A stretch of DNA of 64,000 nucleotides from Paraburkholderia ginsengisoli NBRC 100965 (lineage in GTDB: Bacteria; Pseudomonadota; Gammaproteobacteria; Burkholderiales; Burkholderiaceae). The DNA lies in NCBI RefSeq assembly GCF_000739735.1, contig NZ_BBJF01000010.1, positions 1 to 64,000 of the forward strand. The letters run 5' to 3'. Below are positions 51,304 to 60,761 of this stretch, in pieces. The number at the start of each line of letters is the position of its first letter. The stretch's first letter is position 1. A program made the position numbers and the translations under genes. The notes beneath the pieces were generated by a model, which did not search any database, was not told where the DNA came from, and was given only the letters and a program-made list of their open reading frames with translations.

Positions 51304-54300
51304 ATGACCGATCTGTCCACGCCGCAGCGCGGCAGCAGCCACAAGCTGCCCGCGGGCCGGCGCCTGCGCTTCGTCACCGCTGCTGCGTTGTTCGACGGCC
51401 ACGATGCGTCGATCAACATCATGCGACGCATTCTGCAGGCGAGCGGCGTCGAGGTGATCCACCTCGGCCACAACCGTTCCGTCGATGAAGTCGCCACCGC
51501 CGCGCTGCACGAAGACGCCGACGGCGTCGCCGTGTCCAGCTACCAGGGCGGCCACAACGAATACTTCCGCTATCTGGTCGATCTGCTGCGCGCTCGCGGC
51601 GGCGAGCGCATCAAGGTGTTCGGCGGTGGCGGCGGCGTGATCGTCCCTGAAGAGATCGTCGAGCTCGAACGCTACGGCGTCGAGAAAATCTATTCGCCGC
51701 AGGACGGGCAACGGCTCGGCCTGCAAGGGATGATCGACGACATGATCGCGCGTTGTGCCGAAGGGGCGCGCGTGGCGATGGCGGCAGGGCAGCCACCGAT
51801 TGGCGAATGGGTCGCCGATCTGTCGGCGCGGGCGCTATCGGGTTGGGGTTTGCAGCGAGCCGATGCTCGCAGCAACGCCGGTCATGCTCATGCAGACGGT
51901 GCGCGCGATTCATCCGGCAATGCGACTCAGGTAGAGGCGGTGGCTGATACGAGCCATGGCGCGCGCGCAGCGCATGCGGCCAACACCGCCAATCCCGACT
52001 CCCTCATCTTCCGCCGGCTCGCGCAACTGATCAGCGCCTTCGAAACCGGCAACATCGACGCCACGACGCGCGGACAACTCTCGGCCCGCGCGAAAGCGGC
52101 CACGGTCCCCGTACTCGGCATCACCGGCACGGGCGGCGCCGGCAAGTCATCGCTCACCGACGAGTTGATCCGCCGCTTCCGGCTCGACTACGGCGACGCA
52201 ATCACCATCGCCGTGCTCGCCATCGATCCGTCGCGCCGCAAGTCCGGCGGCGCGCTCCTCGGTGACCGAATCCGCATGAATGCGATCGGCGATTGGGGCG
52301 GCGGCGCGCGCGTCTACATGCGCTCGATGGCGACGCGTGAAGCATCGAGCGAAATCTCCGACGCGTTGCCCGACGCGCTGATGCTGTGCAAGGCGGCAGG
52401 CTTCGATCTGATCGTCGTCGAGACGTCCGGGATCGGGCAGGGTGACGCAGCGATCGTGCCGTTCGTCGACGAATCGCTGTACGTGATGACGCCGGAGTTC
52501 GGCGCGGCGAGCCAGTTGGAGAAGATCGACATGCTCGACTTCGCCGGCTTCGTCGCGATCAACAAGTTCGACCGCAAAGGCTCGGCCGACGCGTTGCGCG
52601 ACGTCGCGAAGCAGGTGCAGCGCAATCGCGCCGACTTCGCGAAGGCGCCCGACGCGATGCCGGTGTTCGGCACGATCGCCTCGCGCTTCAACGACGACGG
52701 CGTGACCGCGTTGTACCGCGATGTCGCCGCTGCGCTGCGCGGGCATGGTTTGCGCCCGGGCGGGGGGCGCCTCGTGACGCCCGACGGTCTGCGCTTTTCG
52801 AGCGGCCGCAATGCGATCGTGCCGCCGGCGCGAGTGCGCTATCTCGCCGAGATTGCGCAGACGGTCCACGCGTACCGCGCGCGAGCCGACGAGCAGGCGC
52901 GAATCGCGCGTGAACGTTGGCAACTGATCGAAGCGCGTCGGTTGCTGGGTGAGTCGAGTGAGGGAGTGGGAACAAGTTCAGGCGCGGATGCCCAAGCGGA
53001 AGCAGATGCGGCTGCAGGCTATGGCATAGCCTCTAGCGCGGCCGCACAAGTCGATACAAACGCCTCCGCACACACCACCGCTGGCGCATTTGCGAGCAGG
53101 GCTACCAACACTGGCGCACAAGAAACCAGGCCGCGCACGACCCCAAACAACTCCACGCCCACCGCCCTCGACAGCCTGATCAGCCAACGCACCGCCGCCC
53201 TCGGCGAACGCGAACGCCACCTCCTCGACACATGGCCGCAAACCGTCGCCGCTTATGCCGGCGCCGAGCACATCGTCCGCATTCGCGAGCGCGAGATCCG
53301 CACCGCGCTCACCGTGACGACGCTCTCCGGCTCCGAGGTCCGCAAAGTTGCGCTGCCGAAATTCGTCGACCACGGCGAAATTCTCCGCTGGCTGATGCTC
53401 GACAACTTGCCCGGCTACTTCCCGTTCACCGCCGGCGTGTTTCCGTTCCGCCGCGAGAACGAGGACCCGACCCGCATGTTCGCGGGCGAAGGCGATCCGC
53501 AGCGCACCAACCGTCGCTTCAAACTGCTCTCCGAGGGCATGCCGGCCAAGCGTCTGTCGACCGCGTTCGATTCGGTCACGCTATACGGCGAAGAACCGCA
53601 CGAACGCCCGGACATTTACGGCAAGGTAGGTAATTCGGGCGTGTCGGTCGCGACGCTCGACGACATGAAAACGCTGTACGACGGCTTCGATCTGTGCGCG
53701 CCGCAAACGTCGGTGTCGATGACGATCAACGGCCCCGCGCCGACTATCCTCGCGATGTTCTTCAACGTCGCGATCGATCAGCAGATCGCGCGCGTCGAAC
53801 AGCAACGAGGCCGCCCGCTGACCGACGACGAACTCGCCGCCACGCGCTGCACGGCGTTGGAAAATGTGCGCGGTACCGTGCAGGCCGACATCCTGAAGGA
53901 AGACCAAGGCCAGAACACCTGCATCTTCTCGACCGAGTTCAGCCTGAAGGTGATGGGCGATATTCAGGCGTATTTCGTCGAGCACGGCGTGCGCAATTTC
54001 TACTCGGTGTCGATCTCCGGCTACCATATCGCCGAGGCCGGCGCGAATCCGATTTCGCAACTTGCCTACACGCTGGCGAACGGCTTCACCTACGTCGAGG
54101 CCTATCTGGCGCGCGGCATGTCGATCGACGACTTCGCGCCGAATCTGTCGTTCTTCTTTTCGAATGGGATGGACCCCGAGTACACGGTGCTGGGCCGCGT
54201 CGCGCGGCGCATCTGGGCGATCGCGATGCGCGAGCGCTACGGCGCGAACGAACGCAGCCAGAAACTCAAGTATCACGTGCAGACGTCGGGCCGCAGCCTG

Positions 54301-54969
54301 CACGCGCAGGAGATCGACTTCAACGATATCCGCACCACGCTGCAGGCGCTGATCGCGATCTATGACAACTGCAACTCGCTGCACACGAACGCTTTCGACG
54401 AAGCGATCACCACGCCGACCGAGGATTCGGTGCGCCGCGCCGTGGCGATCCAATTGATCATCAACCGTGAATGGGGGCTCGCGAAGAATCAGAATCCGAA
54501 TCAAGGCAGCTTCGTGATCGAGGAACTGACCGATCTCGTGGAGGCGGCGGTGCTCGCCGAATTCGACCGGCTGACCGAGCGCGGTGGGGTGCTCGGCGCG
54601 ATGGAAACGGGCTATCAGCGCGGGCGCATTCAGGACGAGTCGATGCTGTACGAGCATCGCAAGCATGACGGCTCGTATCCGATCGTCGGCGTGAACACGT
54701 TCCTGAGCGCGCATCCGCATGAAGCGCCGCAGCCGATCGTGCTGGCCCGTTCCACCGACGACGAAAAGCAGAGTCAGCTAACGCGTCTGCGCGCATTCCA
54801 GGCGCGCCATCGCGAAGCGGCACCGGCGGCGCTCGAACGTCTGAAGCGCGCGGTGATCGATGATGAAAATGTGTTCGCGGTGCTGATGGACGTGGTGCGT
54901 GTGTGTTCGCTCGGGCAGATCACGCACGCGCTGTTCGAGGTGGGTGGGCAGTATCGGAGGAATATGTAG
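51304..54969 (+). CDS. icmF: Fused isobutyryl-CoA mutase IcmF
   Basis: The 1221-residue protein has a B12-binding N-terminus with DGHDAS at 31-36 (cobalt-coordinating His33), a MeaB-type G-protein chaperone domain with P-loop GITGTGGAGKSS at 272-283, and a C-terminal mutase (TIM-barrel) half (MTINGPAPTILAMFF, then NLSFFFSNGMDPEY). It rearranges isobutyryl-CoA to n-butyryl-CoA with adenosylcobalamin, linking valine and butyrate metabolism. Two long Ala/Thr/Ser-rich linkers (about residues 183-230 and 549-619) make it longer than the typical ~1,090 residues. The ATG at 51304 is preceded by GGGGGAGAC. Confidence 0.95.
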   Translation: MTDLSTPQRGSSHKLPAGRRLRFVTAAALFDGHDASINIMRRILQASGVEVIHLGHNRSVDEVATAALHEDADGVAVSSYQGGHNEYFRYLVDLLRARGGERIKVFGGGGGVIVPEEIVELERYGVEKIYSPQDGQRLGLQGMIDDMIARCAEGARVAMAAGQPPIGEWVADLSARALSGWGLQRADARSNAGHAHADGARDSSGNATQVEAVADTSHGARAAHAANTANPDSLIFRRLAQLISAFETGNIDATTRGQLSARAKAATVPVLGITGTGGAGKSSLTDELIRRFRLDYGDAITIAVLAIDPSRRKSGGALLGDRIRMNAIGDWGGGARVYMRSMATREASSEISDALPDALMLCKAAGFDLIVVETSGIGQGDAAIVPFVDESLYVMTPEFGAASQLEKIDMLDFAGFVAINKFDRKGSADALRDVAKQVQRNRADFAKAPDAMPVFGTIASRFNDDGVTALYRDVAAALRGHGLRPGGGRLVTPDGLRFSSGRNAIVPPARVRYLAEIAQTVHAYRARADEQARIARERWQLIEARRLLGESSEGVGTSSGADAQAEADAAAGYGIASSAAAQVDTNASAHTTAGAFASRATNTGAQETRPRTTPNNSTPTALDSLISQRTAALGERERHLLDTWPQTVAAYAGAEHIVRIREREIRTALTVTTLSGSEVRKVALPKFVDHGEILRWLMLDNLPGYFPFTAGVFPFRRENEDPTRMFAGEGDPQRTNRRFKLLSEGMPAKRLSTAFDSVTLYGEEPHERPDIYGKVGNSGVSVATLDDMKTLYDGFDLCAPQTSVSMTINGPAPTILAMFFNVAIDQQIARVEQQRGRPLTDDELAATRCTALENVRGTVQADILKEDQGQNTCIFSTEFSLKVMGDIQAYFVEHGVRNFYSVSISGYHIAEAGANPISQLAYTLANGFTYVEAYLARGMSIDDFAPNLSFFFSNGMDPEYTVLGRVARRIWAIAMRERYGANERSQKLKYHVQTSGRSLHAQEIDFNDIRTTLQALIAIYDNCNSLHTNAFDEAITTPTEDSVRRAVAIQLIINREWGLAKNQNPNQGSFVIEELTDLVEAAVLAEFDRLTERGGVLGAMETGYQRGRIQDESMLYEHRKHDGSYPIVGVNTFLSAHPHEAPQPIVLARSTDDEKQSQLTRLRAFQARHREAAPAALERLKRAVIDDENVFAVLMDVVRVCSLGQITHALFEVGGQYRRNM

Positions 54970-55039
54970 GCGAGTACGCAGGCGACGCGCGGGCTGCGGC
55001 TCCGCTTGAAGCGAGCCGCAGCACAACCTTCTTACGCGG

Positions 55040-55063
55040 CGCTTCAGTCCAACGGCTGAAGCG
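55040..55063. other. Inverted repeat between convergent genes
   Basis: CGCTTCAG (55040-55047) and CTGAAGCG (55056-55063) are perfect 8-bp arms. They sit between convergent icmF and the flavin oxidoreductase gene. No T-run is present. Confidence 0.5.
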
Positions 55064-55081
55064 AATGCGTTACCGCGAAAC

Positions 55082-56041
55082 TCATCGCCCGATCCCCAGG
55101 CGTGCCTTCGCGTCGTCATATTCCCGCGACAAACGCTGCACCAGTTCACCGACGCTTGGCACATCGTCCATCAGGCCGACGCCCTGGCCCGCACCCCAGA
55201 TGTCTTTCCACGCCTTCGCCTTGTCGCTGCCGAAGTTCATCTTCGTTTTGTCCGATTCCGGCAGCGCGTCCGGGTCGAGCCCCGCGTTCTGGATGCTTTC
55301 GCGGATGTAATTGCCGTGCACGCCAGTAAACAGGTTCGTGTAGATGATGTCCGAGGCCGTGGAGTTGACGATCGCCTGCTTGTAGCTGTCGACCGCGTGC
55401 GCCTCTTTGGTCGCGATGAAGCGCGTGCCCATGTAGGCGAGGTCCGCACCCATCGCCTGGGCCGCGAGAATCGAGCCGCCGTTGGCGATCGAACCCGACA
55501 GCACGATCGGGCCGTCGAAGATGCGCCGCACTTCGCCGACCAGCGCGAACGGCGAGGTCGTGCCTGCATGGCCGCCCGCGCCCGATGCCACCAGGATCAG
55601 GCCGTCGACGCCCGCTTCCAGCGCCTTCTGCGCGTGGCGCAGATTGATCACGTCGTGCAGCACGATGCCGCCATAGCTGTGCACGGCGTCGACGATCTCA
55701 CGCGCGGGCGCACGCAGGCTCGTGATGAAGATCGGCACCTTGTGTTCGACGCACACGCGCACGTCGTGTTCGAGCCGCGTATTCGATTGATGGACGATCT
55801 GATTGACGGCGATCGGCCCGATGATCGCATCGGGGTTGGCCGCCTTGTGTTCGGCGAGTTGCGCCTGAATCTGCGTGAGCCATTCGTCGAGCAATTCGGC
55901 GGGCCGCGCGTTGAGCGCCGGGAACGAGCCGACGATGCCGGCCTTGCATTGGGCCAGCACGAGTTCGGGATAGCTGACGATGAACATCGGCGAAGCGACG
56001 ACGGGCAGAGCAAGGTTTTGCAGGACGGCGGGCAATGCCAT
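55082..56041 (-). CDS. NAD(P)H-dependent flavin oxidoreductase / nitronate monooxygenase-like
   Basis: The 319-residue TIM-barrel flavoprotein belongs to the 2-nitropropane dioxygenase/nitronate monooxygenase family: VASPMFIVSYPELVLAQCKA at the start, then VHSYGGIVLHDVINLRHAQK, the signature GVDGLILVASGAGGHAGTTS with its conserved His, then GSIANGGSILAAQAMGADLA. It would oxidise nitronates or reduce a substrate with FMN in the cytoplasm. ATG 56041 (MALPAVLQN) is chosen. It is divergent from the dehalogenase-like gene and controlled by a palindrome overlapping its likely start site. Confidence 0.9.
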   Translation of the reverse strand: MALPAVLQNLALPVVASPMFIVSYPELVLAQCKAGIVGSFPALNARPAELLDEWLTQIQAQLAEHKAANPDAIIGPIAVNQIVHQSNTRLEHDVRVCVEHKVPIFITSLRAPAREIVDAVHSYGGIVLHDVINLRHAQKALEAGVDGLILVASGAGGHAGTTSPFALVGEVRRIFDGPIVLSGSIANGGSILAAQAMGADLAYMGTRFIATKEAHAVDSYKQAIVNSTASDIIYTNLFTGVHGNYIRESIQNAGLDPDALPESDKTKMNFGSDKAKAWKDIWGAGQGVGLMDDVPSVGELVQRLSREYDDAKARLGIGR

Positions 56042-56367
56042 AGTGCGAGTCTCCTGATTTGGACGGACCGGTGCAGCGTGAAGCGCCCGGCGTTTGATGA
56101 GTTTAGCGGCACATGGCGGGCGGCGCATCGAAGCAGGCTCACGTCATGCCGCAGTGCCGATGACGACCTCCATCGGCCCAGGCCGTACGACTATTTAAGA
56201 ACGGTCGTTCGATTATAGGCGAAGCAGGTTACGCACGGCCGGTGCTTCGTTTGGAACGGTTGGAAGGAGTATTCAGGTTTTATGTTTGCGTGGTTTATCC
56301 CACCCCTCGCGGACACATTGGCCTTCTACAATGCAGTCACTCACAAATGATAAAAGAGAGAGACGCC
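56042..56367. other. Divergent promoter region
   Basis: No gene was seen. It holds the TetR-type palindrome at 56199-56210 next to a perfect TATAAT on the minus strand. Confidence 0.5.
56199..56216 (-). promoter_or_regulatory. TetR-type palindrome and -10 box for the flavin oxidoreductase gene
   Basis: GAACG-GT-CGTTC (56199-56210) is a perfect short palindrome of the kind used by TetR-family repressors. On the minus strand TATAAT (56216-56211) lies directly before it, so the palindrome would cover the transcription start. No TetR gene lies in this window. Confidence 0.55.
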
Positions 56368-57258
56368 ATGGCCTTCGAGAGTTTCACGCCCTTTCGCGTC
56401 GCCGTGGGCGATGTCGATATTTTCGGAGTGAAGGGCGGAGCAGGTCCGCCTCTGCTGCTGCTTCACGGCCATCCGCAGTCACATCTGATCTGGCAGCGCT
56501 GCGCCACGCAACTCGCCGAACACTTCACCGTCATCGCGACCGATCTGCGGGGTTACGGCGCGTCGGGCAAACCGCCGAGCGACGCGACGCACACGCCGTA
56601 TTCCAAACGCACGATGGCCGCCGACCAGGTCGCAGTAATGCGTCACTTCGGCTTCGAAAAATTCCTCGTGTGCGCACACGATCGCGGCGCGCGCGTCGCT
56701 CATCGGATGGCGCTCGATCATCCCGATGCGGTCGAGCGTCTGATGCTCCTCGACATCGCGCCGACGCTCGCGATGTACGAAGCCACCGACCGCACGTTCG
56801 CGACGCACTACTTCCACTGGTTCTTCCTGATCCAGCCGGAGCCGTTGCCGGAGACGCTGATCGGCGCGAACCCGGCCGCCTATGTCGATGCGGTGATGGG
56901 TGGCCGTCACGCGGGTCTTGCGCCGTTCGAGCCCGCCGCGCTCGATGCGTACCGCGCGGCGCTCGCGCAACCGGGCGCGGTGCACGCGATGTGCGAGGAC
57001 TATCGCGCGTCGGCGAGCATCGACCTCGAACATGATCGTGCGGACATCGAGCGGGGCAACAAGATCGGCTGTCCGCTGCGCGTGTTGTGGGGCGACAAGG
57101 GCGTGATCGAGAAGTGCTTCGACGCGCTCGCCGAATGGCGTCACGTGGCGCGCGACGTGAGCGGCCGCACGCTGTCGTGCGGGCATTACATCCCCGAAGA
57201 GGCGCCGGACGAACTGGTCGCCGAGATGCTGTCGTTCTTCGAAGCCGTTGAACGGTAG
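56368..57258 (+). CDS. Fluoroacetate/haloacetate dehalogenase-type alpha/beta hydrolase
   Basis: The 296-residue hydrolase starts at ATG 56368. It has HGHPQSH (oxyanion region), DLRGYGAS, and the nucleophile motif HDRGAR with Asp105, Arg106 and Arg109. Residue set: Asp129, His150-Trp151 (HW of the fluoride-binding pocket), Tyr212 and the catalytic His273 in CGHYIPEE. These positions correspond within one or two residues to those known for fluoroacetate dehalogenase FAcD (Asp104, Arg105, Arg108, His149, Trp150, Tyr212, His271), so C-F hydrolysis is plausible. The exact substrate is inferred. It is divergent from the flavin oxidoreductase gene. Confidence 0.82.
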   Translation: MAFESFTPFRVAVGDVDIFGVKGGAGPPLLLLHGHPQSHLIWQRCATQLAEHFTVIATDLRGYGASGKPPSDATHTPYSKRTMAADQVAVMRHFGFEKFLVCAHDRGARVAHRMALDHPDAVERLMLLDIAPTLAMYEATDRTFATHYFHWFFLIQPEPLPETLIGANPAAYVDAVMGGRHAGLAPFEPAALDAYRAALAQPGAVHAMCEDYRASASIDLEHDRADIERGNKIGCPLRVLWGDKGVIEKCFDALAEWRHVARDVSGRTLSCGHYIPEEAPDELVAEMLSFFEAVER

Positions 57259-57320
57259 TCGCCAGCATCAAAGGAAGCTGGCGCCGGCGTCGTGGCGAGC
57301 CCGGCCGCGCGCATTGATGC

Positions 57321-57794
57321 CTAACCGAGCGGCGGCAGGCGGCGCGCGACCGGTGTCGACTTGACGATTGCGGTGCTGGTCTCCGCGCGCTCGGTGACCT
57401 TCGACAGAATCTCGTCGAGCTGCTCGATCGAATGCAGCACGAGGCGGCAGATGAAGCAATCGTCGCCCGTCACCTTGTCGCATTCGACGAACTCCGGAAT
57501 GCGCCGGATCACGTCCTCCACCAGATGCAACTGACCCGGCAAGGGCTTCACGCGCACGATCGCCTGCAGCGTAAAGCCGAGCGCGCGCGGATCGATCTGC
57601 ACCGTGAAGCGCTCGATCACGCCTTGCGCTTCGAGCCGCCGGATGCGCTCCGCGGTGCTCGGCGCCGACAGTCCCACGCCGCGCGCCAGTTCGCTGACCG
57701 GCTGGCGCGCGTCCTGCGCGAGCGCGGCGAGCAGCGCGCGGTCGGTGTCGTCGAGCGAGGTGGACGGCGCGGACGCGGCAAGGCGTTTGGTCAT
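57321..57794 (-). CDS. Lrp/AsnC-family regulator
   Basis: The 157-residue regulator has an N-terminal winged helix (DDTDRALLAALAQDARQPVS, then PSTAERIRRLEAQGVI) and a C-terminal RAM ligand-binding domain (AIVRVKPLPGQLHLVEDVIR, then CDKVTGDDCFICRLVLHS). It probably senses an amino acid. It is divergent from an EamA transporter gene (114 bp between starts), which it likely regulates. Confidence 0.92.
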   Translation of the reverse strand: MTKRLAASAPSTSLDDTDRALLAALAQDARQPVSELARGVGLSAPSTAERIRRLEAQGVIERFTVQIDPRALGFTLQAIVRVKPLPGQLHLVEDVIRRIPEFVECDKVTGDDCFICRLVLHSIEQLDEILSKVTERAETSTAIVKSTPVARRLPPLG

Positions 57795-57908
57795 GATGGC
57801 CTTCGACTATTAGGTGGGCTCGCGCAAGAGCCTAAGTTTAGCCATGTATTCGTGCGATCGGATTAATTACACTGCTCATCATGCAGGAATCAATTCGAGG
57901 ATCGAATC

Positions 57909-58808
57909 ATGGCGTCAAACGAAATTCGCCGCGGGGCCGCCGAGATGAGCATGGCGATGCTGATGTCCGGCACCATCGGCTGGCTGGTGGTGTCGTCGCA
58001 GCAAAGTCCGTTCAACGTGGTGTTTTTCCGCTGTATCTTCGGCGGCGCGACGCTGGCGCTCGTTTGCGCCGTGCTCGGGCTCTTCAGGCGCAAGCTGTTC
58101 TCGTGGAAAATGTTCGGCCTCGCGCTGCTCGGCGGCGCGGCGATCGTGATCAACTGGGTATTGCTGTTCGCCGCGTATTCGCGCGCGTCGATCTCGATGG
58201 CGACGGCCGTCTATAACACCCAGCCCTTCATGCTGGTCGCGCTCGGCGCGCTGGTGTTTCGCGAGCGCATCAGCGCGTCGGCGATCGCGTGGCTGGTGGT
58301 CGCATTCATCGGCCTCGTGTTCGTCGTGAAGGTCGAGCCGGCGGTGCTTGCGGTGCCGGGCCAATACCTCGTCGGCGTTGCTTATGCGGTGGGCGCGGCG
58401 GCGATGTACGCGGTGTCGTCGATCATCACGAAACGGCTCAAGGGCACGCCGCCGCATCTGATCGCGTTGATTCAGGTGTCGCTCGGGGTCGTGATGCTCG
58501 CACCGTTCGTGCGCTTCGATGCGCTGCCGACGAGCGGCGCGCAGTGGTTCGAACTGGTCGTGCTCGGCGTGGTCAACACGGGCCTCATGTACGTGCTGTT
58601 GTACGGCGCGATCCAGAAACTGCCGACTTCGATGACCGGCGCGTTGTCGTTCATCTATCCGGTGGTGGCGATCATCGTCGATCGGGTCGCGTTCGGGCAG
58701 ACGCTCGCATGGATTCAGGTGCTCGGCGCGGTGCTGATCCTGCTGGCCGCGGCGGGGGTGAATCTCGGCTGGCGGATCGTGCCGCAGAAGCGGCTTTCGT
58801 CGACATGA
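57909..58808 (+). CDS. EamA/DMT-family transporter
   Basis: The 299-residue membrane protein has ten helices in two EamA repeats: AEMSMAMLMSGTIGWLVV and FRCIFGGATLALVCA in the first, IALIQVSLGVVMLAPFVRFD and LSFIYPVVAIIVDRVAFGQ in the second. It is probably an amino-acid or metabolite exporter. Lrp divergence supports that. A terminator follows at 59048. Confidence 0.9.
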   Translation: MASNEIRRGAAEMSMAMLMSGTIGWLVVSSQQSPFNVVFFRCIFGGATLALVCAVLGLFRRKLFSWKMFGLALLGGAAIVINWVLLFAAYSRASISMATAVYNTQPFMLVALGALVFRERISASAIAWLVVAFIGLVFVVKVEPAVLAVPGQYLVGVAYAVGAAAMYAVSSIITKRLKGTPPHLIALIQVSLGVVMLAPFVRFDALPTSGAQWFELVVLGVVNTGLMYVLLYGAIQKLPTSMTGALSFIYPVVAIIVDRVAFGQTLAWIQVLGAVLILLAAAGVNLGWRIVPQKRLSST

Positions 58809-59127
58809 TCGTCGCGGCGGTTATTCCGCGAGCGGCAATGCTACGGATTCCGGAATAAAAACACAGTGTCAATGTTCATATGAGCAGGCCAATAACGCGT
58901 AAGCCATGACAGTATGGGCTTTCGTCGCGAGAGCTGTAGGCGGCTTTAAAAGCAGCGTCAAACTTCTGTAGGGAAATCACCGATGCGGTGAAAAAACCGC
59001 GACGCGTATCATTCATAGCGACGCTGATCACGTCCGACAGAATTTCCGCCGCTCGTCTTGATGGTCGAGCGGCTTTCTTTTTGTGGCGACGGTTTTGCGT
59101 GCGATCCCGCTGACGTGGGCGCTAAAG
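58809..59127. other. Intergenic region after the EamA gene
   Basis: No gene was seen. It has a short GCGGT/ACCGC hairpin with an A-rich loop (58985-59000) and the terminator at 59048-59082. Confidence 0.45.
59048..59082 (+). terminator. Intrinsic terminator for the EamA gene
   Basis: GCCGCTCG (59048-59055) pairs with CGAGCGGC (59066-59073), followed by TTTCTTTTT. It lies 240 bp after the EamA stop. Confidence 0.75.
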
Positions 59128-60048
59128 TCAGCGCTGACGCGCGACGATGCGCGTGCCGTCCGTCTGCAACGGCCCATTCTTCGCGGCCAATTCCCCAACG
59201 AGATCCTTCACCAGCGCCGGCCATTCGGCGCGCGGCTTGAGCATGGACGCGGCGGCGTGCATCACGGCGGCGTCGTCGAGCATTTGCAGCAGCGTGTCGA
59301 AGCTCATCGCGCGGACTTCGAGCAGCTTGAACACAATCAGCACTTTCAGCGCATTCCTCGCGTTGCGCGCGGGATCGGCACGCAACCACGCGACGCGCGA
59401 CAAGGCCCGTTCAAGCGCCTGGTCGACATTCGTGAACGGCGCGCCGTGGCCGGGGATCACGACGCGCACGTCCAGTTCCGCGATCGCGTCGAGCACGGCC
59501 TGTTCTTCGGCGAATCCGCTTTCACGTTCCAGCTCCGGAAAGATCACCCCGAAGCCGTTTTCCCACAACGCGTCCGCGCTGATCAGGATGCGTTCGTCCG
59601 CGCAGTACAGCATCAGCGAATGCGGATCGTGACCGGGCGCGCCGAGCACTTCCCAATCGAGCGCGCCGAGCCGCAAGTGCGCGCCTGGCGCGAGCGTCTC
59701 CGTGAAGGTGAAACGCTCGCAGATCTGACCCGTCGCGCGAAAGGTGAGACGCGCTTCGTCCCAGGCGCGCACGGCATCGGCTTCGGACGCGGGGATCGTC
59801 GTGCGGCACGGCCACGTCGCCTGCAACAGCGCGTTGCCGCCGCAGTGGTCCGAATGCAGATGCGTGTTGACGATCAGATCGAGCGGCCGCGCCCCGAGCG
59901 CTTGCTGCACGAGCGCGACGGTCTGCGGCGCGTGCGTCGCATAGCCGGTATCGACGAGCGCGGCGCACGTCTCATCGACCAGCAGCACGTTGTTCGACGA
60001 AAGCCAGCCGCGTTCGAATACGCGGATCGATTCGGGCAGCGCGATCAT
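59128..60048 (-). CDS. MBL-fold metallo-hydrolase
   Basis: The 306-residue protein has the metallo-beta-lactamase-fold motif THLHSDHCGG (HxHxDH), then APGHDPHS (third His), then SADALWENGFG (Asp bridging metals) and PGHGAPF. It binds two metals in the cytoplasm. The likely role is hydrolase/thioesterase-like; the substrate is unknown. It is the last gene of the six-gene operon, and its ATG overlaps the MaoC stop by 4 bp. Confidence 0.9.
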   Translation of the reverse strand: MIALPESIRVFERGWLSSNNVLLVDETCAALVDTGYATHAPQTVALVQQALGARPLDLIVNTHLHSDHCGGNALLQATWPCRTTIPASEADAVRAWDEARLTFRATGQICERFTFTETLAPGAHLRLGALDWEVLGAPGHDPHSLMLYCADERILISADALWENGFGVIFPELERESGFAEEQAVLDAIAELDVRVVIPGHGAPFTNVDQALERALSRVAWLRADPARNARNALKVLIVFKLLEVRAMSFDTLLQMLDDAAVMHAAASMLKPRAEWPALVKDLVGELAAKNGPLQTDGTRIVARQR

Positions 60049-60518
60049 GACGCGGAACTCCGCGCTTGCGCCTGCGCGGACGCTTCGGGCTTCGGCATCA
60101 CGAGTATGGTCGAGCTGCCGATCAACACCGTCTCGCCGCGCTGATTCACGACCGAGCCTTCGAGATGAGTTAGGTCGCCATTAAGGCTCGGCTTCCAGTA
60201 AGCGTCGCGCACGCGCCAGCGGATGGTCAGCGTGTCGTTCGCATGCACCGCCTTCTTCAGCTTGATATCGAATTCGAGGCCGAGCGGTTGCGCGTAGGTC
60301 GAGAAATGCGTCGCCAGCAGCGCCATGAAATGCGCGGTCGGCTGCGTGCCCGACGCGATCAAACCACCGAAGCGGCTTTGCGCGGCATAGGCGTCGTCGT
60401 GATGCAGCGGGTTGAGGTCGTTGACGAGCGTGGCGAACGATTTCACCGAGTCCGCCGACAACGCGAGTGTCGAGCTGAACGTCTCGCCGATCGCGACGAT
60501 GCGCGGTGCACTGGTCAT
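60045..60518 (-). CDS. MaoC-like acyl dehydratase
   Basis: This 157-residue hot-dog-fold protein carries the MaoC/R-hydratase signature NPLHHDDAYAAQSRFGGLIA, in which the conserved Asp and His act in hydration of enoyl-CoA. The start ATG overlaps the DUF1289 stop by 4 bp, and the stop overlaps the MBL start. The acyl chain handled is unknown. The operon also has HMG-CoA lyase, suggesting branched-chain acyl-CoA turnover. Confidence 0.9.
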   Translation of the reverse strand: MTSAPRIVAIGETFSSTLALSADSVKSFATLVNDLNPLHHDDAYAAQSRFGGLIASGTQPTAHFMALLATHFSTYAQPLGLEFDIKLKKAVHANDTLTIRWRVRDAYWKPSLNGDLTHLEGSVVNQRGETVLIGSSTILVMPKPEASAQAQARSSAS

Positions 60519-60757
60519 GGTTTCGCTCTGGTGGTCTGTGCATTTGCCTTGCTCGCCATGAAACGCGCGTGACGAAGCTCGATCGCGTCCCACACCGCGC
60601 GCTTCTCGGCGTCGCCGAAGAGCGACCAGCCGGCGATTTCGTCGATGGTGCGCAGACACCCTTCGCACCAGCCGGTCGTCGCATCCATCCTGCACACGTT
60701 GATGCAGGGCGACAGCACGGCGCCGTGTTCGTCTTCGTGATCGAGCCTCGTCGTCAT
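60515..60757 (-). CDS. DUF1289 small protein
   Basis: This 80-residue protein carries the DUF1289 Cys pattern SPCINVCRMDATTGWCEGCL, with four Cys that may bind Fe-S or zinc. The Fe-S role is inferred; no biochemical function is established. It overlaps MaoC by 4 bp and follows the YbaK gene by 4 bp. Confidence 0.9.
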   Translation of the reverse strand: MTTRLDHEDEHGAVLSPCINVCRMDATTGWCEGCLRTIDEIAGWSLFGDAEKRAVWDAIELRHARFMASKANAQTTRAKP

Positions 60758-60761
60758 CGGA

